A stretch of DNA of 64,000 nucleotides from Deltaproteobacteria bacterium (GTDB lineage: Bacteria; Myxococcota_A; UBA9042; PHBI01). The DNA is taken from assembly GCA_020632715.1 (NCBI GenBank), contig JACKFA010000002.1, forward strand, positions 486,501 to 550,500, read 5' to 3'. Positions within the stretch are counted from its first letter, which is position 1. Each line of letters opens with the position of its first letter. Position numbers and translations under genes: made by a program. The notes beneath the pieces are model-generated. The model ran no database searches. It was given only the letters and a program-made list of their open reading frames with translations, and was not told where the DNA came from. Positions 50,601-56,848 of this stretch are shown in pieces.

Positions 50601-53003
50601 GCCCGGACGGCACGACCCGGCGCCGTCGCAGGTGTCCGCGCCCGTGCAGAAGAGGCCGTCCTCGCAGCTCGCGCCCTCGTCCGCGAAGCCCTGCGCCACG
50701 CAGAAGCCGACGTCGCACGTGTCGTCCGTCGTGCACGCGTCGCCGTCGTCGCACGGGAGGTCGCTCGCGAGGAGGAACCCGCAGCCGCCGGCCTCCTCAC
50801 ACACCGGGGGCTTGCAGACGTCGCCCGTGTCGCAGTCGTCGCCCACGGGCAGGAGCAGCGACGCCGCCGCGCTCGAGAGCGTCGTCGCCCCGTCCGTCGC
50901 CACCGCGCGGCAGGTCACGAGGTCGCAGTCGCTCGCGCTCGTCAGGATCGCGCCCGCCTGCGCCTCGGCGCCGCCGTTGACCGTCCAGAAGTAGGTGTAG
51001 CTCACGCTCCCCGCGAAGTGCTGCGCTGGCGTCACGAAGTCGCAGCGCACGTCGCCGTGGGCGCCGTCGGGCGCCGACACCTGCATCACGGGCGCCGTCG
51101 CCTCCGGCGCCGTCACGGTCGCGACGTTGCTCGTCACGGGCGCGCCGGTGTCCGCGCCGTTCTTCGGCGTGACCACGCAGACGACCTGCGTCCCGGGCGC
51201 GAGCGTGTCGGGCGTGAGCGTGCCGCCGCTCGCCCCGACGATCGGCGTCTGCGTCGCGCCGACCGTCACGAACCAGCCGTACGCCACCTCGAGCGCGTCG
51301 CCGTCCGGGTCGGCCCACCCCTGCGGCGTGCAGGTGAGCTGCCCGTTCTGCCCGACCGACGTCGGCGTGAGCGTCGCCGCCGCGAGGCTCGGCAGCGCGT
51401 TGCCGATGACCACGAGCGTCTTCGAGGTCTCGCTCGTGACGACGCCGCCCTGGCCGTCGTCCGCGACGATCGCGCAGGAGATCGAGTCGCCGCGCGCGAA
51501 GTCCGCCCCCGTGAGGTTCGCGCCGGTGACGCCGGTCACCTCGACGTCGTTCACGTACCAGCGGTACGTCAGCGTCAGCGCGTCACCGTCCGCGTCCTCC
51601 GCCGTGCCGGCGAGGCACTTCAACGTCGCCGTCTCGTCGAGCCGCGCCGAGCCCGGCGCGAGGCTCACGATGACGCTGTCGACGAGCGGCGCCGCGTTCC
51701 CGAGCACGACCGCGTTGCTGGTCCCCGCCGCCGAGCGCGCCGCGCCGTCGAAGGCGCGGAGCTCGCACGTGACGCTGTCCCCGCGCCGCGCCGACGCCCC
51801 CGAGGCGCTCGCGAGCGTCCCGGCGACCACCGTCGCCGCCGTGACCCCCGCGTTCGCGTGCCCGCCGACGAGCCACGTCACCTCGGTCTGGAGCGAGTCG
51901 CCGTCGGCGTCGGTCGACGCGAGCCCGACCGCGCAGGTGATCTCCGTCGCGGCGTCCGCCGGCTCGGGGCCGAGCGTCGCCGTCGGCGCCGTCGGCGGCG
52001 CGTTCGTGACGTCCACCGTGCCGGAAGACACGGCGGGGCCTGTGTCCTCGCCGTCGTTCGCCGCGACCTCGCAGCGGATCGCCATCCCCTTCTCGGTCAT
52101 CGCCGCGGGCAGCGTGCACGCGCCGCCCGTGTCGAGGGCGGTGTCGCCGTCGAAGAAGGCGCAGGTGTCGGTGACGTCGTCGCCGTCGGCGTCCGTGCTC
52201 GCCGTGCAGGCGCAGGTGAAGTCCGCGGCGGTGTCCGCGCTGCTCGGGAGCAGGCTCGCCGCGGTGCACACGGGCGGCGCGTTGCCGATGGTGGCCGTCG
52301 CCTTCCCCTCGGCGCCGTCCGCGAGCCCGTCGTTGGCCCGGACGCGCACCTCCCACACCTCGCCGCGCGTCGTGCGCGCCGCCGGCACCGTGTCGCCGGT
52401 GATCCCCGTCGCCGGGGCGCCGTCGACGAACCACGCGTAGCTGTAGGTGAGCGCGGTCGACGCGCGGTTCGGATCGGTCGCGTCCTTCGTGATCGTCGCC
52501 TTCAGCGCGTCGGCGGTGGTCGGCGCGGCCGGCGTCACCGCGACCTCGGGCGCCGACGGGCTCGCGTTCACCGTGATCGTCACGCTGTCGCGCCCCACGA
52601 GCCCGCCGCTGTCGACGACCGCCATCGTGATGACGTGATCGCCCACGGCGAGGTCGCCGACGTCGAAGGTGATCCCGCCGAGCGAGTTGGGCGGCCCCGT
52701 GAAGAGCGGCTCGGTGCGCCGGTCGGTCGTCCACGTGACCGCGAGATCCGCCGGCCGGTCGCGGTCGTCCGTGGCGCTCCCCGTGAACGTGACCGGGGCC
52801 CCCGCCGCGACGATCGCGCCGTCCTGCGGTCGGTCGATGCTCGCCACGGGCGCCGCGTTGTTGCCGCCGCCGGTCGTGTCACCGCCGGTCGTGTTCGTGT
52901 CGGTGCCCGTCGTGCCGGTGCCGCCGCTGTCGTCGCCGCCGCACGCGGCGAAGGACAGGAGGAGGCCGGCGACCACGAGGACGTGGCGGGGTACGCGCGT
53001 CAT
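47667..53003 (-). CDS. Giant multidomain surface lipoprotein
   Basis: A 1778-residue lipoprotein (lipobox Ser-Phe-Ala-Ala-Cys, Cys 21), then a Thr/Gly tether. About 50-690 are seven or more Ig/PKD-like units (VASIDRPQDGAIVAAGAPVT; repeats of 'LTYRWYVNDVEVTGVTGANL' type). About 690-1000 are Cys-rich repeats with CxDGxxCTxxDxCxxGxC (CDDGDACTTDDTCDVGFCV, CSDGNGCTLGDHCSGAGVC). About 1000-1778 are beta-propeller-like segments (FVVNQWATGTQSVPSVAVVP, VVAWQGPKPGGGG, VIAYTDYNNTGAIYLRRLSL). Each module type is common in Myxococcota surface lipoproteins. No enzymatic motif; probably adhesion or a scaffold. CGGAGCAAGCC precedes ATG 53003; the largest gene of the window. Confidence 0.87.
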   Translation of the reverse strand: MTRVPRHVLVVAGLLLSFAACGGDDSGGTGTTGTDTNTTGGDTTGGGNNAAPVASIDRPQDGAIVAAGAPVTFTGSATDDRDRPADLAVTWTTDRRTEPLFTGPPNSLGGITFDVGDLAVGDHVITMAVVDSGGLVGRDSVTITVNASPSAPEVAVTPAAPTTADALKATITKDATDPNRASTALTYSYAWFVDGAPATGITGDTVPAARTTRGEVWEVRVRANDGLADGAEGKATATIGNAPPVCTAASLLPSSADTAADFTCACTASTDADGDDVTDTCAFFDGDTALDTGGACTLPAAMTEKGMAIRCEVAANDGEDTGPAVSSGTVDVTNAPPTAPTATLGPEPADAATEITCAVGLASTDADGDSLQTEVTWLVGGHANAGVTAATVVAGTLASASGASARRGDSVTCELRAFDGAARSAAGTSNAVVLGNAAPLVDSVIVSLAPGSARLDETATLKCLAGTAEDADGDALTLTYRWYVNDVEVTGVTGANLTGADFARGDSISCAIVADDGQGGVVTSETSKTLVVIGNALPSLAAATLTPTSVGQNGQLTCTPQGWADPDGDALEVAYGWFVTVGATQTPIVGASGGTLTPDTLAPGTQVVCVVTPKNGADTGAPVTSNVATVTAPEATAPVMQVSAPDGAHGDVRCDFVTPAQHFAGSVSYTYFWTVNGGAEAQAGAILTSASDCDLVTCRAVATDGATTLSSAAASLLLPVGDDCDTGDVCKPPVCEEAGGCGFLLASDLPCDDGDACTTDDTCDVGFCVAQGFADEGASCEDGLFCTGADTCDGAGSCRPGADPCARPASSCLVGSCDEIGGTCLSGPKDADAPCSDGNGCTLGDHCSGAGVCLPGSDVDCGSESDECNAGTCRSLGPNDHVCDLSPRSAGVACTNPDFCIVGSQCDGEGGCVGGTARDCQAEAGDQCNSATCNTLQAKCVRTPRPQNSTCDDGDDCTLTDRCSNGACVGAENACVAEQLSYVDGGGRRPSVLSMGFGRYVTLWAKNTTDPDVFWRLSDARGGRESDEVEVNSPGRPLEWTTGLATRPGGDFIVGYWYGVTTVNTTYTGACSSPQAKTASASVSARAYDYIGTLYNTSVAQQALLTAELKVYSCESVNNRMDVTAGRMYPVPGAAGFGFVISAEATRTGNLVEMMSLSVPDRNVLLYPATALVGVGAPVVLQDDAGEDRVATGLPLVVKLANDGSGDFFAAWVAFGGDHAVVRRYSANGARRHDGANLLSLAAPAGGSLVGVRLAPRHDGGLYVALDAQTATTGRDALLRRFDAAGAAADGGVATQLHAASAGDQRLGEIDVFSDDGLAATWDDSLGDTSGYGVKARLFNADGAPRGPETLVNTLIAGTQELPTLAVLDTDEWVVAFVDDQETVYTRRYLANGKSAVGALDWRLNSTTTGNQKNVAAARTADGRVLAVYETPVAGQSKAKIVGRFVTVAGARPTIAPEVTLNAGSDGLLSWPDVAAGAASIAAVWQATGVDGNGEGVVARMFDQAGTPVSGDFVVNQWATGTQSVPSVAVVPDGRAVVAWQGPKPGGGGGTYAIYRVFAADGTPLTDEALVDEDLTNYRAPQVVAVGSDVVIAYTDYNNTGAIYLRRLSLEGDVLASWHSTSGRRGVVAALSGDGSVLTSCFERTVGTGAYSVGCSAHDPATLAQIGDDSAVTDRWPGARMVTEIGRSLRMAPLEGGRTVVGWQMDSFYVDGAGVKATALDEVGALSGPDIVATRQLLGEQSHPEVVWLGGTNAVVFWEDDSRDGSNTGVYFRVLTEL

Positions 53004-53169
53004 GGCTTGCTCCGGGAAGGGCCGCCGGCTGGGCGCCGCGGCTCCGGAGAACGCTACCCTCTCGGGGCCCGTGATCGAAAGCGGCGGCTTCGGGCCCGGT
53101 TACGAACCGCGGGCCGGAATTCGTAACACGCGTTGTGGTGCGCTCCGCTGGCCGCGACGCGGCGTCGCC

Positions 53170-53556
53170 TCAGTCCGAGCAGCCGTCGCCGCTGCAGCTG
53201 AAGTCGCACGCGGCGCCCTCGCCGCAGAGCTGCACACAGCCGCCGCCGCTGCATTGGGCGTGGCACTCGGCCCCGGCGCCGCATTGCTGCGTGCAGCCCC
53301 CGCCGCTGCAGGTGAAGGTGGCGGTCGTGCCGTCCTCGGCGATCTGCGTGCAGCCGCCGCCCGCGCAGCTGAAGACGCACTCGAGCCCGTAGGGACAGGC
53401 GGTCGTGCAGCCGCCTGTCGTGCAGCTCGAGGTCTGGTCCTCCTCGACGAAGACGGGGTTGCCGTCGCCGTCGCGCGCGATGAAGCCGGCCACGGCGCAG
53501 GCGCCGACGAGGAGCGAGACGACCGCGGCCACGGCCGCGAGCACGGCGGTCTTCAT
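53170..53556 (-). CDS. Small Cys-rich lipoprotein under the sigma factor operon
   Basis: A 128-residue lipoprotein: lipobox Leu-Val-Gly-Ala-Cys (Cys 20). The mature part has about 20 Cys in a repeated 'C-x-x-x-C-x-G-x-G-C' pattern (CVFSCAGGGCTQ, FTCSGGGCTQQC, CHAQCSGGGCVQLC, CDFSCSGDGCSD), so it should be heavily disulfide-bonded or bind metal. Its start overlaps the stop of the cupin gene (ATGA), making it the third gene of a sigma / anti-sigma / lipoprotein operon. A target or signal input for the sigma factor is likely (inference). GAGGGACACCCC precedes ATG 53556. Confidence 0.75.
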   Translation of the reverse strand: MKTAVLAAVAAVVSLLVGACAVAGFIARDGDGNPVFVEEDQTSSCTTGGCTTACPYGLECVFSCAGGGCTQIAEDGTTATFTCSGGGCTQQCGAGAECHAQCSGGGCVQLCGEGAACDFSCSGDGCSD

Positions 53557-54137
53557 GGGGTGTCCCTCGGGCGGACGGGGGTGCCGTCGGCGAGATCGAC
53601 CCCGCCGCGGATGACGACGAAGTAGAGCGCGGGCTCGCCGCCGACCGCGATCGTCGGGTGCGTCGAGCCGGGGGCGGCGGTCGCGACCTCGCCCGGCCGG
53701 AGCGCGCCGCCGCCGCCGTCGGTCACGGCGCCCTCGAGCACGAGCAGCCGCTCCTCGCCGAGGTGGGTGTGCTCCGGGAAGGTGGCGCCGGCCGGTAGGC
53801 GGACGAAGCCGCGGATGCAGCCGGCGGTCGCGGGGCCCCCCTCGACCCAGAGCAGCTCCGTGCCGGCGGGGCCGGGCTCCCAGACGGCCGCGGCGAGCTC
53901 GGCGAGGAGCTCGCGCGCGCGGCTCTCGGCGAGGTCGGCGAGGCGCGCGACGGCGCCGGCGAAGCGGGTGAGGGGGCCCGGGCCGAGCGTCTCGAAGAGG
54001 CGGTCACGCGTCGCGCGCGAGGGCGTCGCGGGCGGCAGCGCGGCGGCGAGGGCCGCGAGGACGTCGGCGGCGCCGGGGTCGATCGCGAGCGCCTCCGTCA
54101 GGAACGCGTCCGCGCCGAGGTCGTCCCGCCGCGCCAT
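53553..54137 (-). CDS. ChrR-like cupin anti-sigma factor
   Basis: A 194-residue protein. Helical N-terminus (about 1-95), then a cupin with RLPAGATFPEHTHLGEERLL (HxH...E) and LRPGEVATAAPGSTHPTIAV (His). This is the two-part build of ChrR and SigK-associated anti-sigma factors, which restrain an ECF sigma factor until oxidants or singlet oxygen act on the cupin or the zinc site. The N-terminal zinc-binding motif of ChrR is not obvious. Directly downstream of and overlapping the sigma factor (TGATG), so they are made together. A paralog at 13739 is about equally long and lacks a sigma neighbour. Confidence 0.82.
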   Translation of the reverse strand: MARRDDLGADAFLTEALAIDPGAADVLAALAAALPPATPSRATRDRLFETLGPGPLTRFAGAVARLADLAESRARELLAELAAAVWEPGPAGTELLWVEGGPATAGCIRGFVRLPAGATFPEHTHLGEERLLVLEGAVTDGGGGALRPGEVATAAPGSTHPTIAVGGEPALYFVVIRGGVDLADGTPVRPRDTP

Positions 54138-54748
54138 CACGCCACCCCGAGCGCGGCGCGCAGCCGCTCGAGGGCGACGCGCACGCGCGACTTCACGGTG
54201 CCGGTCGGGATCCCGAGCGCCTCGCCGATCTCGCTGCTCGAGAAGCCGCGGAAGTAGCCGAGCTCGAGCACCTCGCGGAGCGTGTCGGGGAGCTCGGCGA
54301 GGGCCGCCTTGACCCGCGCCCGGTCGGGGGCGCCCTCGACGTCGGTCTCCTGCTCCGAGACGCCGTCCCGCCCCGGGAGGCCTCGCTCCTCGCGGGCGTC
54401 GAGGGACTCGCCGCGCGAGAAGCCGGCGGAGCGCACGCGGTCGAGGCAGCGCGAGCGCATGCGGAGGAGGAGCCAGGTGCGGACCGTGCCGCGGCGCGGA
54501 TCGTAGTCGCCGACGTGGTGCCAGACCTCGACGAAGACGTCGTGCAGGAGGTCCTCGGCCTCGCGCTGCGAGCGCAGGATCCGGAGCCCGATGGCGAGCA
54601 TGACGCCGGCGTGGCGGTCGTAGAGGGCCGCGAGCCCGCCGCGCTCACCCCGCGCGGCGAGCGAGACGTCGCGGGCGTCGTCGGCCTGCGTCGTCGCGTC
54701 GTCGCTGTCGTCGGAGGAGGGGCTCTGCATGGGGAGGACCGCGGTCAT
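54137..54748 (-). CDS. ECF-type RNA polymerase sigma factor
   Basis: About 203 residues. Region 2: RGGLAALYDRHAGVMLAIGL ... AEDLLHDVFVEVWHHVGDYD ('DLLHDVFVEVW' is the core of region 2.2-2.4). Region 4: ALAELPDTLREVLELGYFRG, then SSSEIGEALGIPTGTVKSRV, the helix-turn-helix that reads -35 DNA. The spacing fits ECF sigma factors of the SigK group paired with cupin anti-sigma factors. The N-terminal 40 residues are acidic and disordered. Start ATG 54748 was chosen; ATG 54730 is possible, neither has a clear ribosome site. First gene of the operon that ends with the Cys-rich lipoprotein. Confidence 0.93.
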   Translation of the reverse strand: MTAVLPMQSPSSDDSDDATTQADDARDVSLAARGERGGLAALYDRHAGVMLAIGLRILRSQREAEDLLHDVFVEVWHHVGDYDPRRGTVRTWLLLRMRSRCLDRVRSAGFSRGESLDAREERGLPGRDGVSEQETDVEGAPDRARVKAALAELPDTLREVLELGYFRGFSSSEIGEALGIPTGTVKSRVRVALERLRAALGVA

Positions 54749-54871
54749 GGGGGCGGCGCCGCCTCGCGCTCGGGGCGGCGCGGTGGGGCGGGCGTTGAAC
54801 GGGGTGCGGAGATGGTCATCGACCGCCCCCGCTCCGGTCAAGTCGCCACGCGGCGGGCCACGGTAGGCGGC

Positions 54872-55273
54872 TCATGAGCGGAGCCCGCGCTGCACGGCGC
54901 GCAGGATGTCGAAGCGCGTGACCACGCCGACGAGGCGGCCGTCGTCGACGACCGGGAAGCGCCGGAAGCGCGCGTTCAGGAAGAGCCCGGCGGCGAAGTA
55001 CACGTCCATGTTCGCGGGGATCGTCTGGACGTCGGTGGTCATGTAGTCGGCGACCTTGCCGTGCGGCTCGTCGCCGTCCTTGCCGGTGGCGACGATCCGC
55101 AGGCAGTCGGTCTCCGTCAGCATGCCGACGAGCTTCCCGCGCGCGTCGACGACGGGCGCGCCCGTGACGCGCTTCTCGAGGAGGAAGTCGATGGCGTCCA
55201 TCACGTCCCAATCGGGGCCGAGCGTGTCGACGAACCGGTCCATCGTCTCCCGGACGGTGGCGAGCTTCTTCAT
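54872..55273 (-). CDS. CBS-pair domain protein
   Basis: A 133-residue cytoplasmic protein made of one CBS pair and little else: VMDAIDFLLEKRVTGAPVVD, GKLVGMLTETDCLRIV, VADYMTTDVQTIPANMDVYF and RFRRFPVVDDGRLVGVVTRFD. Such stand-alone pairs bind adenylate-type ligands and regulate partner proteins. Both 'GAPVVD' and 'GVVTRFDIL' segments are intact. CGGAGGTCACG precedes ATG 55273. Neighbour genes do not identify a partner. Confidence 0.9.
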   Translation of the reverse strand: MKKLATVRETMDRFVDTLGPDWDVMDAIDFLLEKRVTGAPVVDARGKLVGMLTETDCLRIVATGKDGDEPHGKVADYMTTDVQTIPANMDVYFAAGLFLNARFRRFPVVDDGRLVGVVTRFDILRAVQRGLRS

Positions 55274-55363
55274 CGTGACCTCCGTCCCTGAATCTAGGCG
55301 TCCTCCGCCGCCGTGTCCAAAGCTGGCGACCGGCCACGGGGACCGGCGCCGACGCCGGACCGC

Positions 55364-56005
55364 TCAGATCGCGAGGACCCCGAGGCGCACGGCGCGGACG
55401 ACCGCCTCGGTGCGCGTCTCCGCGTCGAGCTTCGCGAGCAGGGTGTTCACGTGGAACTTCGCGGTGTGGCTCGAGAAGCCGAGCGCGTCCGCGATCTGCT
55501 TGTTCGAGAGCCCCTCGGCCATGAGCTCGAGGACCTCCTGCTCGCGCGCGGTCAGCGGCTCGGCGAGCGTCGGCGCGGGCGTCGCGCTGACGGCCGTGTC
55601 CCCGCCGCGGGCGCTCGCGTCCGCGAGGGCCGGCCCGAACGCCTCGTCGACGACCACGAGCCCCGCCCCCATCGCGGCCAGCGCCGCGGCGACCCGGCCG
55701 CCGTCGCGCTCGCGGTGGAGCGCGCCCCGCGCCCCGCCGGCGAGCCAGGCCCGCGCCCGCTCCGCGTCGCCCACGAGGGCGAGGAGGGGCACGCCGGCGC
55801 GCGGCGTGGGGGCCGCGGCGGCGGTGGCGCCCTCGTCCCAGACGATGAGATCGAAGTCGTCGTTCTGCGCGCCGAGCTCGAAGGGGACCCCGTCGCCGGC
55901 GACGCCGATGACGTCGCTCACGTCGCCGAGGGCGAGCGTCAGCGAGTCGCGCGCGGCGTCGTCGGGCGCCACGACCAGCACTCGGGCGGGGGATCGCGAG
56001 TCCAT
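55364..56005 (-). CDS. LuxR-type response regulator with divergent receiver
   Basis: A 213-residue regulator. The first 125 residues follow the receiver fold (VLVVAPDDAARDSLTLAL, FDLIVWDEG with a possible phosphoacceptor Asp, GVPLLALVGDAE), but the dense acidic cluster and the final Lys are poorly kept, so phosphorylation is doubtful. The C-terminal 65 residues are a clear LuxR/FixJ helix-turn-helix: PLTAREQEVLELMAEGLSNK, QIADALGFSSHTAKFHVNTL. No kinase is adjacent. It diverges from the lipoprotein gene at 56117 with 111 bp between. Confidence 0.85.
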   Translation of the reverse strand: MDSRSPARVLVVAPDDAARDSLTLALGDVSDVIGVAGDGVPFELGAQNDDFDLIVWDEGATAAAAPTPRAGVPLLALVGDAERARAWLAGGARGALHRERDGGRVAAALAAMGAGLVVVDEAFGPALADASARGGDTAVSATPAPTLAEPLTAREQEVLELMAEGLSNKQIADALGFSSHTAKFHVNTLLAKLDAETRTEAVVRAVRLGVLAI

Positions 56006-56116
56006 GAGGCCTATCCATAGACACGCCGGGCCCCGCCGCCAAACCGCGACGCGCAGGTCCTTTATCGCGAACGGGGTTGCGCCGACCCGGCCCCGTCACG
56101 CTACCCTCGCGGCGCC

Positions 56117-56737
56117 ATGATCCGCCGTCTGCCCAGCGCCGTGCTCTTCCCCCTCCTCCTCGGCGTCGCCGCGTGCGGGAGCGACGGCGGTGACGCCGCG
56201 GCGGACACCGGTGGCGCCGACGTCCTCGCCGACGCGACCGCCGGAGACGCAGGTGGCGACGGGACCTCTGCCGACACGGCCGAGGAGGACTTCGGCGTGT
56301 CCCTCGTCGAGGCCCCGCTCTGGACCCTCGCCGCGCCGGAGGACGATCCCTTCGTCGCGCGCGCGCCGGCCGAGCCGCGCTGCGTCGACGGCGCCTGGTA
56401 CGTCGACATCGACCTCATCGAGATCGACACCGGGAAGTGCGACTACGCGACCCTCGTGCAGCCGCTCGCCGCGGACCTCGCGCCCGGCGACGAGGTGGAG
56501 ATCATCGCCTGGAACGGGCGCCTCGCCGCGCCGGAGGTCGCGATGGCGCACATCGACGTCCGCATCGGCGACGCCCTCGTCTGGGGTGAGGAGGTCCCGA
56601 TCCCGTCGGAGGGCGGCTTCTACACGCCGCGGCTCGCGGTGACGGCTGCCGCGCCCGCCGGGACGCCGGTGTACTTCCACGTCGACAACCACGGCTTCAA
56701 CACCTGGAACCTCGTGAAGATCTCGCGGTTTCGTTGA
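56117..56737 (+). CDS. Small lipoprotein
   Basis: A 206-residue lipoprotein: lipobox Leu-Gly-Val-Ala-Ala-Cys (Cys near 20), then about 45 residues of Asp/Ala/Gly tether. The remaining 140 residues look like one beta sandwich: WYVDIDLIEIDTGKCDYATL, GDEVEIIAWNGRLAAPEVAM, GTPVYFHVDNHGFNTWNL. The two cysteines (RCVDG and GKCDY) may pair. I know this pattern from uncharacterised Myxococcota lipoproteins but cannot name a function. ATG 56117, no clear ribosome site. Confidence 0.75.
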   Translation: MIRRLPSAVLFPLLLGVAACGSDGGDAAADTGGADVLADATAGDAGGDGTSADTAEEDFGVSLVEAPLWTLAAPEDDPFVARAPAEPRCVDGAWYVDIDLIEIDTGKCDYATLVQPLAADLAPGDEVEIIAWNGRLAAPEVAMAHIDVRIGDALVWGEEVPIPSEGGFYTPRLAVTAAAPAGTPVYFHVDNHGFNTWNLVKISRFR

Positions 56738-56848
56738 GCGTCACGGCGGTTCCAAATCCCGAACCCGGTTGACCGCCTCCCCCGGGATCGCATCTCGTGG
56801 CAGCGTCGCGGGCGGTTGCCCGGGCGAACCCCACGCCGAGGAGCCAGC

